From contig NZ_BBPI01000070.1 of assembly GCF_000787715.1 (NCBI RefSeq), forward strand, positions 1 through 64,000: 64,000 nt of DNA. The letters run 5' to 3'. The DNA comes from Sphingomonas parapaucimobilis NBRC 15100. Lineage in GTDB: Bacteria > Pseudomonadota > Alphaproteobacteria > Sphingomonadales > Sphingomonadaceae. The notes below the pieces were generated by a model, which saw only the letters and a program-made list of their open reading frames with translations, made no database searches and had not been told where the DNA came from. Each line of letters begins with the position of its first letter. Position 1 is the stretch's first letter. Shown here in pieces: positions 1 to 9,371 of this stretch. The translations under genes and the position numbers were made by a program.

Positions 1-29
1 CGCTCTCAACGGGCTGTGTCGCCTGTGGC

Positions 30-66
30 TATTCCCTCCCCCAACCCCTCCCGCTTGCGGGAGGGG
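30..66. repeat. Dispersed GC-rich hairpin repeat, type A
   Basis: The core CCCTCCCGCTTGCGGGAGGG forms a near-perfect hairpin. The same core recurs near 6165, 6245 and 7930, each time between genes. It lies downstream of the sdhA terminator. The function is unknown; it belongs to a family of intergenic hairpin repeats seen throughout the chromosomal part of this window. Confidence 0.75.
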
Positions 67-85
67 AGTAAGAAGAAGACATGAC

Positions 86-114
86 AAAAAGGGCCGGCGA
101 TCGCTCGCCAGCCC
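86..114 (-). terminator. Rho-independent terminator after sdhA
   Basis: Read on the minus strand, a 10-bp stem (91-100 pairing with 105-114, one mismatch) with a 4-nt loop is followed by five T residues (86-90). It lies about 30 nt past the sdhA stop codon. It implies the sdhCDA transcript can end here, so sdhB, if adjacent, would lie beyond the left edge and past this terminator. Confidence 0.75.
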
Positions 115-142
115 CTTTATTCCGAACCGTGAAAACCGGGCC

Positions 143-1951
143 TCAGTACACCCGCTTCTTCGGCTTGATATACTCGATATCGTCGGTCAGCGTGTAGTCG
201 TGGACCGGGCGATAGTCGATCGCGACTCCGCCGCCCTGGCCGCCCCAGCCGTCGAACGTCGCCACCGTGTGCTTCATCCAGTTGGCGTCGTCGCGATCGG
301 GGAAGTCCTCGTTCACGTGCGCGCCGCGGCTTTCCTTGCGGTTCAGCGCCGATTCCATCGTCACGACGGCCTGGCTGATGAGGTTATCCAGCTCCAGCGT
401 CTCGACCAGATCGGTGTTCCAGATCAGCGAGCGATCCTTGATGCCGATGTCCTTCATCCGGTCATAGGTGGCGCGGATCATCTGGCGACCTTCGGTCAGC
501 AGCTCGTCGGTGCGGAACACGGCGCAGTGGCGCTGCATCGTCTTCTGCATCTCGCTGCGCACCGATGCGGTGGTCGAGCCACCGGCGGCGTTGCGGAAGT
601 GATCCAGGCGACCCAGCGCCAGTTCTTCCGAGCCCTTGGGCAGCGGTGCGTGCGGCGTGCCGGGCTTCAGCGTGTCCTTGATGCGCAGGCCGGTCGCACG
701 GCCGAACACGACAAGGTCGATCAGCGAGTTGGAACCGAGGCGGTTCGCGCCATGGACCGACACGCAGGCCGCTTCGCCGACCGCGAACAGGCCGGGTACG
801 ACCGAGTCCGGGTTGCCGTCCTTCAGGCGAACGACTTCGCCGTGATAGTTGGTCGGAATGCCGCCCATATTGTAGTGGACGGTCGGCGTCACGGGCAGCG
901 GCTGGCGCGTCAGGTCGACACCGGCGAAGATCTTGCCGGTCTCGGTGATGCCGGGCAGGCGCTCGGCCAGCACCTTCGGGTCGATATGGTCGAGATGGAG
1001 GTAGATATGATCCCCCTCCTTACCGACGCCGCGTCCTTCACGGATTTCCATCGCCATCGAACGCGACACGACGTCGCGGCTGGCGAGATCCTTGGCCGAC
1101 GGCGCGTAACGCTCCATGAAGCGCTCGCCCTCGGAGTTGGTGAGGTAACCGCCTTCACCGCGCGCGCCCTCGGTGATGAGGACGCCCGCGCCGTAAATGC
1201 CGGTCGGGTGGAACTGCACGAACTCCATGTCCTGGAGCGGCAGGCCGGCGCGCAGCACCATGCCGCCGCCGTCACCCGTGCAGGTGTGCGCCGAGGTGGC
1301 CGAGAAATAGCAGCGGCCATAGCCGCCGGTCGCCAGCACGACATTGTGCGCGCGGAACCGGTGGATCGAGCCGTCTTCCATGCACAGCGCGATCACGCCG
1401 CGGCAATTGCCCTGCTCGTCCATGATGAGGTCGAGCGCGAAATACTCGATGAAGAAGTCCGCGTCGTACTTCAGCGACTGCTGGTACAGCGCGTGAAGCA
1501 TGGCGTGGCCGGTACGGTCGGCGGCGGCGCAGGTGCGCTGCGCGGGCGGGCCTTCGCCCATATTCTGCATCATGCCGCCGAACGGGCGCTGATAGATCTT
1601 GCCCTCTTCGGTGCGGCTGAACGGCACGCCGGCGTGCTCCAGCTCGTACACGGCGGCGGGCGCCTCGCGGCAGAGATATTCGATCGCGTCCTGGTCGCCC
1701 AGCCAGTCCGACCCCTTAACGGTGTCGTACATGTGCCAGGTCCAATGGTCGGGACCCATGTTACCCAGCGAGGCGGCGATGCCGCCCTGCGCGGCGACGG
1801 TGTGGCTGCGCGTCGGGAACACCTTGGTGATGCAGGCGGTCTTCAGACCCGCTTCCGCGATGCCCATGGTGGCCCGCAGGCCCGAGCCGCCCGCACCCAC
1901 GACGACGGCGTCATAGGTATGGTCGATGATCTTGTAGGCGGCAGCAGACAT
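143..1951 (-). CDS. sdhA: Succinate dehydrogenase flavoprotein subunit
   Basis: Catalytic FAD subunit of respiratory complex II, oxidising succinate to fumarate on the inner face of the cytoplasmic membrane. The 602-aa length is normal. The N-terminus carries the dinucleotide-binding [12 protein letters not shown] motif. [10 protein letters not shown] contains the histidine that binds FAD covalently, and QFHPTG plus the Arg-rich region around [17 protein letters not shown] form the active site. The C-terminal [14 protein letters not shown] tail is typical. The start overlaps the sdhD stop by one base (TAATG), indicating translational coupling in an sdhC-sdhD-sdhA operon. sdhB is not in the window. 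Confidence 0.97.
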   Translation of the reverse strand: MSAAAYKIIDHTYDAVVVGAGGSGLRATMGIAEAGLKTACITKVFPTRSHTVAAQGGIAASLGNMGPDHWTWHMYDTVKGSDWLGDQDAIEYLCREAPAAVYELEHAGVPFSRTEEGKIYQRPFGGMMQNMGEGPPAQRTCAAADRTGHAMLHALYQQSLKYDADFFIEYFALDLIMDEQGNCRGVIALCMEDGSIHRFRAHNVVLATGGYGRCYFSATSAHTCTGDGGGMVLRAGLPLQDMEFVQFHPTGIYGAGVLITEGARGEGGYLTNSEGERFMERYAPSAKDLASRDVVSRSMAMEIREGRGVGKEGDHIYLHLDHIDPKVLAERLPGITETGKIFAGVDLTRQPLPVTPTVHYNMGGIPTNYHGEVVRLKDGNPDSVVPGLFAVGEAACVSVHGANRLGSNSLIDLVVFGRATGLRIKDTLKPGTPHAPLPKGSEELALGRLDHFRNAAGGSTTASVRSEMQKTMQRHCAVFRTDELLTEGRQMIRATYDRMKDIGIKDRSLIWNTDLVETLELDNLISQAVVTMESALNRKESRGAHVNEDFPDRDDANWMKHTVATFDGWGGQGGGVAIDYRPVHDYTLTDDIEYIKPKKRVY

Positions 1952-2334
1952 TATGCAGCGGCTCCGAAGGCGATCTTGAGGATCGAGAAGATGGCGATGG
2001 CGGCGATCGTGAAGACGAACAGGTTCATGACGACGAGCAGCGCGACCCGGTTCTGGTCCTGCTCATAATCCTCGATCACGACCTGAAGGCCCAGGCGCAT
2101 ATGGTAGAAGATCGACGCGACCAGCAGCACCATCGGGATGGCGGCCCAGGGATTGGCCAGCCACAGATGCATCGCGGCGTAATCGAAGGAGGGCTGGCGC
2201 AGGATCGAGATCAGCAGCCACACGACCAGCAGGAAGTTCGATCCCGCCGTCAGGCGCTGGTTGAGCCAGTGGTGGGTGCCCGACTTGGCCGAGCCCAGGC
2301 CGCGCACGCGGCCGATTGCGGTTCCCGAACGCAT
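1951..2334 (-). CDS. sdhD: Succinate dehydrogenase membrane anchor subunit SdhD
   Basis: Small hydrophobic membrane anchor of complex II, 127 aa from the ATG at 2334, with three predicted membrane helices (roughly residues 28-46, 56-78 and 98-122). The central [13 protein letters not shown] segment contains the haem-ligand and quinone-site region typical of alphaproteobacterial SdhD. The chosen ATG overlaps the sdhC stop as TGATG. A GTG three bases upstream would add one residue. It lies between sdhC and sdhA. Confidence 0.93.
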   Translation of the reverse strand: MRSGTAIGRVRGLGSAKSGTHHWLNQRLTAGSNFLLVVWLLISILRQPSFDYAAMHLWLANPWAAIPMVLLVASIFYHMRLGLQVVIEDYEQDQNRVALLVVMNLFVFTIAAIAIFSILKIAFGAAA

Positions 2335-2744
2335 CACTTGATCCCCAGATAGAGCCAGAAGGCCACCGTCATCACGACCGCGAAGATCATGGTGGCCTGC
2401 GCCTGCCGCTTGTTCGACTTCAGCTCGAAACCCGCGCCCACATCCATGAACAGGTGGCGGATGCCGTTGGCCATGTGCTGGAACAGGCAGGCGGTCAGGC
2501 CGATGCCGACGACATAGCCGATGATGTTGAGCTTGCCCGACTCGACGGTGAAGACGTCACGGAACGTCGCATAGCTTTCGGGACCCGCGGCGACCGCCGC
2601 CAGGAACCAGACGAGAAGCGCCGCGCCCACGGTCGCCATGCCCGTGCCGGTGGCGCGGTGCAGGATGGAGACCAGCATGTTGGGACCCCATTTCCAGATC
2701 TGGAGGTGTGGGGAGAGCGGGCGTGCGGTGTTGCGGGCGGCCAA
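2334..2744 (-). CDS. sdhC: Succinate dehydrogenase cytochrome b556 subunit SdhC
   Basis: Membrane anchor and haem b subunit of complex II. RPLSPHLQIWKW followed by SILHRATGTG is the family signature, with three hydrophobic helices after it. I place the start at TTG 2744 (MAARNTARPLSPH, 136 aa): it sits about 9 nt after GAGG and gives the usual short N-terminus. An ATG at 2819 in the same frame would add 25 residues unlike the family. It is the first gene of the sdh operon and is divergent from the chemotaxis transducer gene. Confidence 0.9.
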   Translation of the reverse strand: MAARNTARPLSPHLQIWKWGPNMLVSILHRATGTGMATVGAALLVWFLAAVAAGPESYATFRDVFTVESGKLNIIGYVVGIGLTACLFQHMANGIRHLFMDVGAGFELKSNKRQAQATMIFAVVMTVAFWLYLGIK

Positions 2745-2950
2745 GGGCAGATCCTCGAACAGTCTAAAGTCGGGCTGGTTTGCGGATATGCCTATGGTGA
2801 AGACGCCGACAGGATGCAAGCCGCGAGGCGAGATTCGTGCCTTGGGCGGCTAAGGGCGCCCCGGCCCCGCAGGCGGATAACCCGGCCTTAACGCTTTGCG
2901 CGGCACAGTCGGCGCGATCACGTTCCGATTGCCTGAAAGCGGAAGCCGAT

Positions 2951-4333
2951 ATGCCCGAGCGGGAAAATAATGTTGCCAGGACCGATCTGCCGCCGCCCAC
3001 CGAGATCACTGCGGGGATCGATCTGGATGCGCGGGTTCGCGCTTTCGACGGGGGCGACGGCTCGCTGACCCGCCTTGCCGCCGATCTCTGGCCCGCGATC
3101 GAGGCGCGCGCCGACGAGGTGATCGAGGCGTATTGGAATCACTGGCGCCATGCCAATCCGGGGGCGCCCGACTGGACAAAGCTGGACCGCGAGCGGCAGC
3201 TGACGGCGGGGCGCGCCTATCTGCGCAACCGCTTCTGCCATTTGTCGGGGCGCGACTGGGTCGAGTCGCTGGGGCGTTCGGTCGCCTCGGCCTATGCCGC
3301 CGGGGTGCCGCCGATGGATGTGCTGGCCATGTCCTGTGCCAGCGACCGGGCGGCGCTGAAGGTGTTGCAGGAATCGGTGCCCATCGATGATCCCCGCCGC
3401 GAGGTGATGATCGACACGCTGCTCCGCCTGTTCGGCATGGAGACCGAGCTGACCGTCGAGCTGTTCGCAGGCTTCCGCGAATGGAGCGCCGAGCGCGAGC
3501 GCGAGCGGCTGGCGGGGGACTTCCGCAACGGGATCGCCCTGGTCGTCGAAAATGCGACGATCGAGGGGCAGGATCTGCGGCGCCAGGCGCAGGATGCGTC
3601 GCTTTCAACTCGAGGGATGCTGGGCAAATCGAGCGAGGTCGCCGCCGCCGCCGAACAATCGGCCGTGGCGATGCGCGAGGCGGCACAGACCGCCGCCGGG
3701 CTGATCCGCGCGATCGAGGATGCCCGTACCGAGGTCGACCAGGCGGCCGATGTCGCCAACCGCGCCGCCGATCAGGCGGGGCAGGCGGTCGGCATGTCGG
3801 AGATGCTGTCCGACCATGCCAAGTCGATCGAATCGATCCTGGGCCTGATCCGCGATATCGCCGGGCAGACCAACCTGCTGGCGCTCAACGCCACCATCGA
3901 GGCGGCGCGGGCGGGCGATGCGGGGCGCGGCTTCGCGGTCGTCGCCCAGGAAGTGAAGAGCCTCGCCAGCCAGACCGCGCGTGCGACAGACGACATCGCG
4001 ACCAAGATCGCCGCGATCCAGGCCGCGACCCGGTCCACGGTCGAGACCAATGCCTCGATCAAGGCCACGGTCCATGAGGTCCAGGTGTCGGCCGAGCGGA
4101 TCCGCCACGCTATGGAGGCGCAGGCCCAGACCGTCACCGCGATCACCGCCGCCGTCGATGAAACCGCGCTGGCCGCCGATTCGATGTCGCACACCATCGC
4201 CGCGATCCGCCAGGACACGGAGCATGTCGCGCAGGAGATCGACCGGGTCGGGCGCGGCTTCGACCATCTCGACACGCAGCTGGGCGACCTGAAGACCAGC
4301 GCCAGCCAGTTCGTCGCGCGGGTCGCGGCCTGA
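2951..4333 (+). CDS. Soluble globin-coupled methyl-accepting chemotaxis transducer
   Basis: A 460-aa cytoplasmic sensor with no membrane segment. Residues about 15-165 are helical and align by eye to the HemAT/protoglobin sensor fold. Residues about 200-455 form the methyl-accepting signalling coiled coil, with the hairpin tip [20 protein letters not shown] that contacts CheA/CheW. The start ATG at 2951 follows a GGAAG ribosome site; an in-frame upstream ATG at 2837 has none. In the aligned F-helix the expected proximal haem histidine appears to be alanine ([11 protein letters not shown]), so haem binding is doubtful. No che genes are adjacent. Confidence 0.82.
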   Translation: MPERENNVARTDLPPPTEITAGIDLDARVRAFDGGDGSLTRLAADLWPAIEARADEVIEAYWNHWRHANPGAPDWTKLDRERQLTAGRAYLRNRFCHLSGRDWVESLGRSVASAYAAGVPPMDVLAMSCASDRAALKVLQESVPIDDPRREVMIDTLLRLFGMETELTVELFAGFREWSAERERERLAGDFRNGIALVVENATIEGQDLRRQAQDASLSTRGMLGKSSEVAAAAEQSAVAMREAAQTAAGLIRAIEDARTEVDQAADVANRAADQAGQAVGMSEMLSDHAKSIESILGLIRDIAGQTNLLALNATIEAARAGDAGRGFAVVAQEVKSLASQTARATDDIATKIAAIQAATRSTVETNASIKATVHEVQVSAERIRHAMEAQAQTVTAITAAVDETALAADSMSHTIAAIRQDTEHVAQEIDRVGRGFDHLDTQLGDLKTSASQFVARVAA

Positions 4334-4340
4334 TCGGTGA

Positions 4341-4471
4341 TCCTCCCCGGTCACGGGGAGGTGGCAGGGCGCAAGCCCTGACGGAGGGGGGCTTCCTCAA
4401 GGGGCGTCCCGTGCGACACGCCCCTCCACCACCGCTTCGCGGCGGTCCCCCTCCCCGTGCCGGGGAGGACA
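4341..4471. repeat. Composite dispersed repeat, type B
   Basis: Two terminal hairpins, CTCCCCGGTCACGGGGAG on the left and CTCCCCGTGCCGGGGAG on the right, flank inner segments (GGAGGGG near 4382 and CCCCTCCACCACC near 4422) that can pair. The same layout recurs at 10885, 14898, 22189 and 40530. It fills most of the 183-bp gap between the transducer gene and the SDR gene. Confidence 0.75.
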
Positions 4472-4517
4472 AATTCAGCCGGTTGACGCATCGGCCCTCG
4501 CCCGGCACGGCAGAGGC

Positions 4518-5225
4518 ATGACGACGATATTGGTAACGGGAAGCAGCCGGGGCATCGGCGCGGCCATCGCATCGACCCTGGGCGATCTGCTCGACACGCG
4601 GGTCCTGGGCCATGGCACACGCAGCGGCCCCGGCGCGAATCTGGCCGCCGACCTTTCGCAGCCCGGTGCGCCCGCAAGGCTCTGGGCCGAGGCGCTGGAG
4701 CAGGCGGGCGGCGCCATCGACGTGCTGGTGAACAATGCCGGTATCTTCGAGGCGAGCCCGCTCGACGCCGACGACTGGTCGGACAGCTGGGCGCGGACCA
4801 TGCAGGTCAACCTGACCGCCTCGGCCGAACTCTGTCGCCTGGCGGTGCTGCACTGGCAGGAACGGGGCGTCGGCGGGCGGATCGTCAACATCGCCAGCCG
4901 CGCCGCCTATCGCGGCGACTCGCCCGCCCACTGGCATTATGCCGCGTCCAAGGGCGGCATGGTCGCGATGACCAAGACCATCGCGCGCGGCTATGCCGCG
5001 CAAGGAATCCTGGCCTTCGCCGTCTGCCCCGGCTTCACCATGACCGGCATGGCCGACGATTATCTGGCCAGCCGGGGCGGCGACAAGCTGCTCGCCGATA
5101 TTCCGCTGGGCCGGGTCGCCAGCCCGGAGGAAGTCGCCGCGACCGTCCGGTTCCTGTGCATCGATGCGCCGCCTTCGATGACCGGCGCGGTCCTCGACGT
5201 GAATGGAGCCAGCTATGTCCGCTGA
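4518..5225 (+). CDS. SDR family NAD(P)-dependent oxidoreductase
   Basis: A 235-aa classical short-chain dehydrogenase. The N-terminal TGSSRGIG motif binds the cofactor, NNAG follows at about residue 72, the catalytic Ser lies in IVNIASRAA, and YAASKGG supplies the catalytic Tyr and Lys. The C-terminal DVNGASYVR end is like FabG-type reductases. The substrate cannot be told from sequence. It overlaps prmA by 11 nt, so the two are probably co-transcribed. Confidence 0.9.
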   Translation: MTTILVTGSSRGIGAAIASTLGDLLDTRVLGHGTRSGPGANLAADLSQPGAPARLWAEALEQAGGAIDVLVNNAGIFEASPLDADDWSDSWARTMQVNLTASAELCRLAVLHWQERGVGGRIVNIASRAAYRGDSPAHWHYAASKGGMVAMTKTIARGYAAQGILAFAVCPGFTMTGMADDYLASRGGDKLLADIPLGRVASPEEVAATVRFLCIDAPPSMTGAVLDVNGASYVR

Positions 5226-6147
5226 CAGCTGGAAGCTGACCCTGCCCTGCACCCGCGACGAGGCGGAGGCGATCGACGCGGCCGACGATCTGGCGATCGA
5301 GGCGGTCATCATGACCACCGAGGAGATCGAGGACGACCGCGAGCATTGGCGGCTCGACGCCTATTTCGAGACCGAACCGGACGCAGCGACCATCGCGGCG
5401 ATCCGCGCGCTGGTGCCCAGCGCAGGCGACCACCCTGCCACGGTCGAGCATGTGCCCGCGCAGGATTGGGTGACGATCAGCCAGGCCGGACTGGAACCGC
5501 TATCGGTCGGGCGCTTCTTCGTCCATACCGGCGACGAGGCGGTGCCGGAGGGCTTGCGCGGTTTCCATATCCCGGCGGGACGCGCGTTCGGGACCGGGCA
5601 TCACGAGACGACCAGTGGCTGCCTCGCCATGCTCGACGCGATGGCTTCGGAGACGGTGGTCAATGCGATCGATGTGGGTACCGGCACCGGCCTGCTCGCC
5701 TTCGCCGCGCGGCATCTCTGGCCCGAGGCGAAGATCGTCGCGACCGATATCGATCCCATCGCGATCGACGTCACCGCCGAGAATGCGGCGATCAACGGCG
5801 TCGACGGGGTCGAACTGATCGTCGCCGACGGGGCGCTCGCCGATCCGATCATGGCGGGTGCGCCCTATGATCTGGTCATCGCCAATATCCTGGCCGGGCC
5901 GCTGATCTCGATGGCGCCCGAACTGGCTGCGATCGCGGGGCCGGGGGCGACCCTGGTGCTGGCCGGGCTGCTGGAGACGCAGCGGGCGGATGTGGTTGCG
6001 GCCTATGACGCCTGCGGTTGCGCGCTGGAGACGGTCGACCGGCGCGGCGACTGGAGCGTGTTGCGGTTGCGGGCGGCAAAGGAGCGGTTCGTGCCGAATG
6101 CGCCGTTCGACCCCAAGGGCCGCGACGGCTGGGCGTTGGATATCTGA
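5215..6147 (+). CDS. prmA: Ribosomal protein L11 methyltransferase
   Basis: S-adenosylmethionine-dependent enzyme that trimethylates ribosomal protein L11. The 310-aa protein has an N-terminal L11-recognition domain (about residues 1-110), then PAGRAFGTGHHETT, the SAM-binding IDVGTGTGLLAFAA and the catalytic-region IANILAGPL motif, all hallmarks of PrmA. The start ATG at 5215 has GGAG 8 nt upstream, inside the end of the SDR gene; an ATG at 5203 is possible but lacks this spacing. Confidence 0.94.
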   Translation: MSADSWKLTLPCTRDEAEAIDAADDLAIEAVIMTTEEIEDDREHWRLDAYFETEPDAATIAAIRALVPSAGDHPATVEHVPAQDWVTISQAGLEPLSVGRFFVHTGDEAVPEGLRGFHIPAGRAFGTGHHETTSGCLAMLDAMASETVVNAIDVGTGTGLLAFAARHLWPEAKIVATDIDPIAIDVTAENAAINGVDGVELIVADGALADPIMAGAPYDLVIANILAGPLISMAPELAAIAGPGATLVLAGLLETQRADVVAAYDACGCALETVDRRGDWSVLRLRAAKERFVPNAPFDPKGRDGWALDI

Positions 6148-6154
6148 CCTCTTC

Positions 6155-6272
6155 TACTCCCCTCCCGCAGGCGGGAGGGGTTGGGGGAGGGTAAGGCCAC
6201 GGGCGACAATCTCGGTGAGACTCCTGGCCCTCCCCCCGACCCCCTCCCGCCTGCGGGAGGGGGAGCGCGCGG
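6155..6272. repeat. Pair of type A hairpin repeats
   Basis: Two type A units in inverted orientation: CCCCTCCCGCAGGCGGGAGG near 6162 and CCCTCCCGCCTGCGGGAGGG near 6242. The flanking GTTGGGGGAGGG and CCCTCCCCCCGACC segments also pair with each other. They occupy the prmA-pccB intergenic region. Confidence 0.7.
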
Positions 6273-6366
6273 GGCAGCCTTCCCCTTACGAAAACGGAAA
6301 TCCCTGCGATTGCCATCCCCTACGCCAGTCAGGCATAAGCCCGTGCAAAGACTAGAAGGAGAGGTC

Positions 6367-7893
6367 ATGGCATCGACGATGGTCGAACTGGAACGCCGCC
6401 GCGAAGGCGCGCGCGCCGGTGGTGGTGAGAAGCGCATCGCCGCGCAACACGCCAAGGGCAAGCTGACCGCGCGCGAGCGGCTCGACGTGCTGCTCGACGA
6501 GGGCAGCTTCGAGGAGCTCGACATGTTCGTCGAGCATAACTGTACCGACTTCGGCATGACCGAACAGGTCGTCCCCGGCGACGGCGTCGTGACCGGCTCG
6601 GGCACGATCAACGGGCGGCTGGTCTTTGTGTTCAGCCAGGACTTCACCGTCTTCGGCGGCTCGCTGTCGGAACGCCATGCGCAGAAGATCTGCAAGATCA
6701 TGGACATGGCGATGAAGGTCGGTGCGCCCGTCATCGGCCTGAACGATTCGGGCGGCGCGCGCATCCAGGAGGGCGTCGCCTCGCTCGGCGGCTATGCCGA
6801 GGTGTTTCAGCGCAATGTGCTGGCGAGCGGCGTGGTGCCGCAGCTCAGCCTCATCATGGGGCCATGCGCAGGCGGCGCGGTCTATTCCCCCGCCATGACC
6901 GACTTCATCTTCATGGTGAAGGATTCCAGCTACATGTTCGTCACCGGCCCCGATGTGGTGAAGACGGTGACCAACGAGGTCGTGACCCAGGAAGCGCTGG
7001 GCGGCGCGGTGACGCACACCACCAAGACCGGCGTGGCGGACGTGGCGTTCGAGGACGATATCGAGGCGCTGCTGGCGGCGCGCGACTTCATCGACTTCCT
7101 GCCCGCCAACAATCGCGAGGGTGTGCCCGAGCGGCCGACCGCCGATGCCTGGGACAGACAAGAGGAAAGCCTCGACACGCTGATCCCGGCCAGCGCCAAC
7201 CAGCCCTATGACATGCACGAACTGCTGTCGAAGGTCGTCGACGAGGGCGACTTCTTCGAGGTGCAGCCCGCCCACGGCGCCAACATCATCACCGGCTTCG
7301 GCCGGATCGAGGGGCGGACGGTCGGCTTCGTCGCCAACCAGCCGATGGTGCTGGCGGGGGTGCTCGACATCAATGCCAGCCGCAAGGCGGCGCGCTTCGT
7401 GCGCTTCTGCGACGCGTTCGAGATCCCGATCGTGACCTTTGTCGACGTGCCGGGCTTCCTGCCCGGCACCGCGCAGGAGCATAACGGCATCATCAAGCAT
7501 GGCGCGAAACTGCTCTTCGCCTATGCCGAGGCGACGGTGCCCAAGATCACGGTCATCACGCGCAAGGCTTATGGCGGCGCCTATGACGTGATGGCGTCCA
7601 AGCATTTGCGCGGCGACCTCAACTATGCCTGGCCGACCGCCGAGATCGCGGTGATGGGCGCGAAAGGCGCGGTCGAGATCATCTTCCGGGGCAAGACGCC
7701 GGAGGAGATCGCCGAGCGTACGGCGGAATATGAGGCGCGCTTCGCCAACCCGTTCGTCGCGGCGTCCAAGGGGTTCGTGGACGAGGTGATCCAGCCGCAT
7801 TCAACCCGCAGGCGGATCGCGCTGGGCCTGCGCAAGCTGCGCAACAAGGATCTGGCCAATCCGTGGAAGAAGCATGACAATCTGCCGCTCTGA
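6367..7893 (+). CDS. pccB: Propionyl-CoA carboxylase beta (carboxyltransferase) subunit
   Basis: Carboxyltransferase half of propionyl-CoA carboxylase, transferring CO2 from carboxybiotin to propionyl-CoA to make methylmalonyl-CoA. The 508-aa length is standard. It has [19 protein letters not shown] at the N-terminus and the acyl-CoA and oxyanion glycine motifs [12 protein letters not shown] and [13 protein letters not shown] second crotonase-like half contains [20 protein letters not shown]. The start ATG at 6367 follows AGAAGGAGAGG closely. It begins a block continuing to pccA that converts propionyl-CoA to succinyl-CoA. Confidence 0.96.
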   Translation: MASTMVELERRREGARAGGGEKRIAAQHAKGKLTARERLDVLLDEGSFEELDMFVEHNCTDFGMTEQVVPGDGVVTGSGTINGRLVFVFSQDFTVFGGSLSERHAQKICKIMDMAMKVGAPVIGLNDSGGARIQEGVASLGGYAEVFQRNVLASGVVPQLSLIMGPCAGGAVYSPAMTDFIFMVKDSSYMFVTGPDVVKTVTNEVVTQEALGGAVTHTTKTGVADVAFEDDIEALLAARDFIDFLPANNREGVPERPTADAWDRQEESLDTLIPASANQPYDMHELLSKVVDEGDFFEVQPAHGANIITGFGRIEGRTVGFVANQPMVLAGVLDINASRKAARFVRFCDAFEIPIVTFVDVPGFLPGTAQEHNGIIKHGAKLLFAYAEATVPKITVITRKAYGGAYDVMASKHLRGDLNYAWPTAEIAVMGAKGAVEIIFRGKTPEEIAERTAEYEARFANPFVAASKGFVDEVIQPHSTRRRIALGLRKLRNKDLANPWKKHDNLPL

Positions 7894-7910
7894 GATGGTC
7901 GCTCGCGGCA

Positions 7911-8078
7911 AAGCCCTCCCCCATCCCCTCCCGCTTGCGGGAGGGGCGTGCTGGTGGACCGCGCGTGCCCGGAACATCTCCCCTCCCGCAGGCGAGTTTC
8001 AGGTTGGTCATGCCCCCGGCATGACCGAAACGATGCGGGGCATCGTTTACCTGAAACTGGGCTGGGGGAGGGCTGGCG
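7911..8078. repeat. Type A repeats with a nested three-stem element
   Basis: Type A hairpins occur near 7926 and 7980. Between 7995 and 8058 lie three perfect stems: an outer one (7995-8004 with 8049-8058) enclosing two hairpins (8006-8014 with 8018-8026, and 8028-8036 with 8040-8048). Together they can fold into a three-way junction. It separates pccB from mce. Confidence 0.85.
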
Positions 8079-8112
8079 CTGTCCGCATATTCCCACGCTG
8101 GAGGAGCGCCAC

Positions 8113-8532
8113 ATGACCCTGGGTCGCCTCAACCATATCGGCATCGCCACGCCGTCGATCGAAAAGACGATCGAAACCTATCGCCACCTCCTCGGCGCGG
8201 ACGCGATCGGCGAACCGTTCGACCTGCCCCCGCAAGGCGTGCGGGTGTGCTTCATCGACGCGCCCAACACCCAGATCGAGCTGATCCAGCCGCTCGACGA
8301 AACCTCCCCCATCGCCAACTTCCTGAAGAAGAACCCGGCGGGCGGGCAGCATCATCTGTGCTTCGAGGTCGCCGACATGGCCGCTGCCGTCGCCGAGCTT
8401 CAGGCCAAGGGCGCGACGCTGCTGGGCCAGCCGCGTATCGGCGCGCATGGCACGCCGGTCGTCTTCCTCCACCCGCGCGACATGGGCGGGGTGCTGGTCG
8501 AGCTGATGGAAACACCGGGAGAGGGGCATTGA
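8113..8532 (+). CDS. mce: Methylmalonyl-CoA epimerase
   Basis: Interconverts the S and R isomers of methylmalonyl-CoA, feeding the carboxylase product to the mutase. The 139-aa protein is a vicinal-oxygen-chelate fold with two repeats. The metal ligands are visible as His in GRLNHIGIAT, His in AGGQHHLCFEV and Glu in GGVLVELMET. The ATG at 8113 follows GGAGCG. It overlaps the next gene by 4 nt and sits between the carboxylase and mutase genes, as the pathway predicts. Confidence 0.95.
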   Translation: MTLGRLNHIGIATPSIEKTIETYRHLLGADAIGEPFDLPPQGVRVCFIDAPNTQIELIQPLDETSPIANFLKKNPAGGQHHLCFEVADMAAAVAELQAKGATLLGQPRIGAHGTPVVFLHPRDMGGVLVELMETPGEGH

Positions 8533-9299
8533 GCGACGCCATGCTGCGCGTCGAGCGTCGGGGCGATGTCCTGATCCTGACGCTCAACCGGCCCGAGCGG
8601 CTGAACGCCGCGCCGCCCGCGCTGTTCGATGCGATCCGCGAAGCGCTCGAAGCGCGTGGCGATGCGCGTGCGGTGCTGATCGCGGGCGAGGGGCGGGCCT
8701 TTTGCTCGGGCGCGGATATCTCGGGCGGCGAGGTCGGCCCGGACACGATCCACCGCGCGCTGGTCGAGCATTACAACCCGGCGATGCTGGCGCTCGCCGA
8801 CCTGCCCATTCCCGTGGTCAGCGCGGTTCGAGGCGCGGCGGCGGGGATCGGATGCAGTCTGGCGCTCGCCGCCGACTTCTGCGTCGCGAGCGAAACCGCC
8901 TATTTCCTCCACGCCTTCGTCAACATCGGGCTGGTGCCCGATGGCGGGGCGAGCTGGATGCTGCCGCGTCTGATCGGTCGGGCGCGGGCGGGCGAGATGA
9001 TGATGCTGGGCGAGCGGGTTCCGGCGGCCAAGGCGCTCGACTGGGGCATGATCCACAAGGTCGTGGCCGACGATGCGCTCGATGCCGAAGCCCTGTCCCT
9101 CGCCGAACGGCTGGCGGCGGGGCCGAGCGTGGCGCTCGGGCTGATGCGCCGCGCGCTCCAGGCCGGGTTCGACAGCGACTATGCCACCGCGCTGACCCGC
9201 GAGGCGGAAGACCAGCGCACCGCCCGCGCGACCCAGGACGGCGAGGAAGGCGGCCGGGCCTTTTTTGAAAAGCGTCCGCCGCGTTTCCTGGGGCGGTAG
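8529..9299 (+). CDS. Enoyl-CoA hydratase/isomerase family protein
   Basis: A 256-aa crotonase-fold protein. The oxyanion-hole segments are GRAFCSGADISGG and AVRGAAAGIGCSLALAADF. The likely start is TTG 8529, seven bases after GGAG and overlapping the mce stop (TTGA); an ATG at 8541 would give 252 aa but is less well spaced. The exact substrate is not predictable. Its position inside the propionate operon suggests a role in degrading branched or odd-chain acyl-CoAs that yield propionyl-CoA. Confidence 0.87.
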   Translation: MSDAMLRVERRGDVLILTLNRPERLNAAPPALFDAIREALEARGDARAVLIAGEGRAFCSGADISGGEVGPDTIHRALVEHYNPAMLALADLPIPVVSAVRGAAAGIGCSLALAADFCVASETAYFLHAFVNIGLVPDGGASWMLPRLIGRARAGEMMMLGERVPAAKALDWGMIHKVVADDALDAEALSLAERLAAGPSVALGLMRRALQAGFDSDYATALTREAEDQRTARATQDGEEGGRAFFEKRPPRFLGR

Positions 9300-9371
9300 G
9301 ATACGGCCCCTTGCGCACGCATGATGATTTCGCTCTAGTGAAATAAAATAAGAGTGGATGAGGAGTGGCCG

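Noticed and set aside
1-142. sdhB start downstream of sdhA
   Set aside because: Only a terminator and a repeat are present; sdhB is not visible in the window.
200-2068. Long open frame on the plus strand opposite sdhA and sdhD
   Set aside because: It is the antisense shadow of clear, motif-rich genes; its composition (Arg/Ala/His/Val-rich) is what GC-rich antisense frames give.
7995-8058. tRNA-like cloverleaf
   Set aside because: It has only three stems, no anticodon arm or T-loop motif, and lies in a repeat; called a repeat instead.
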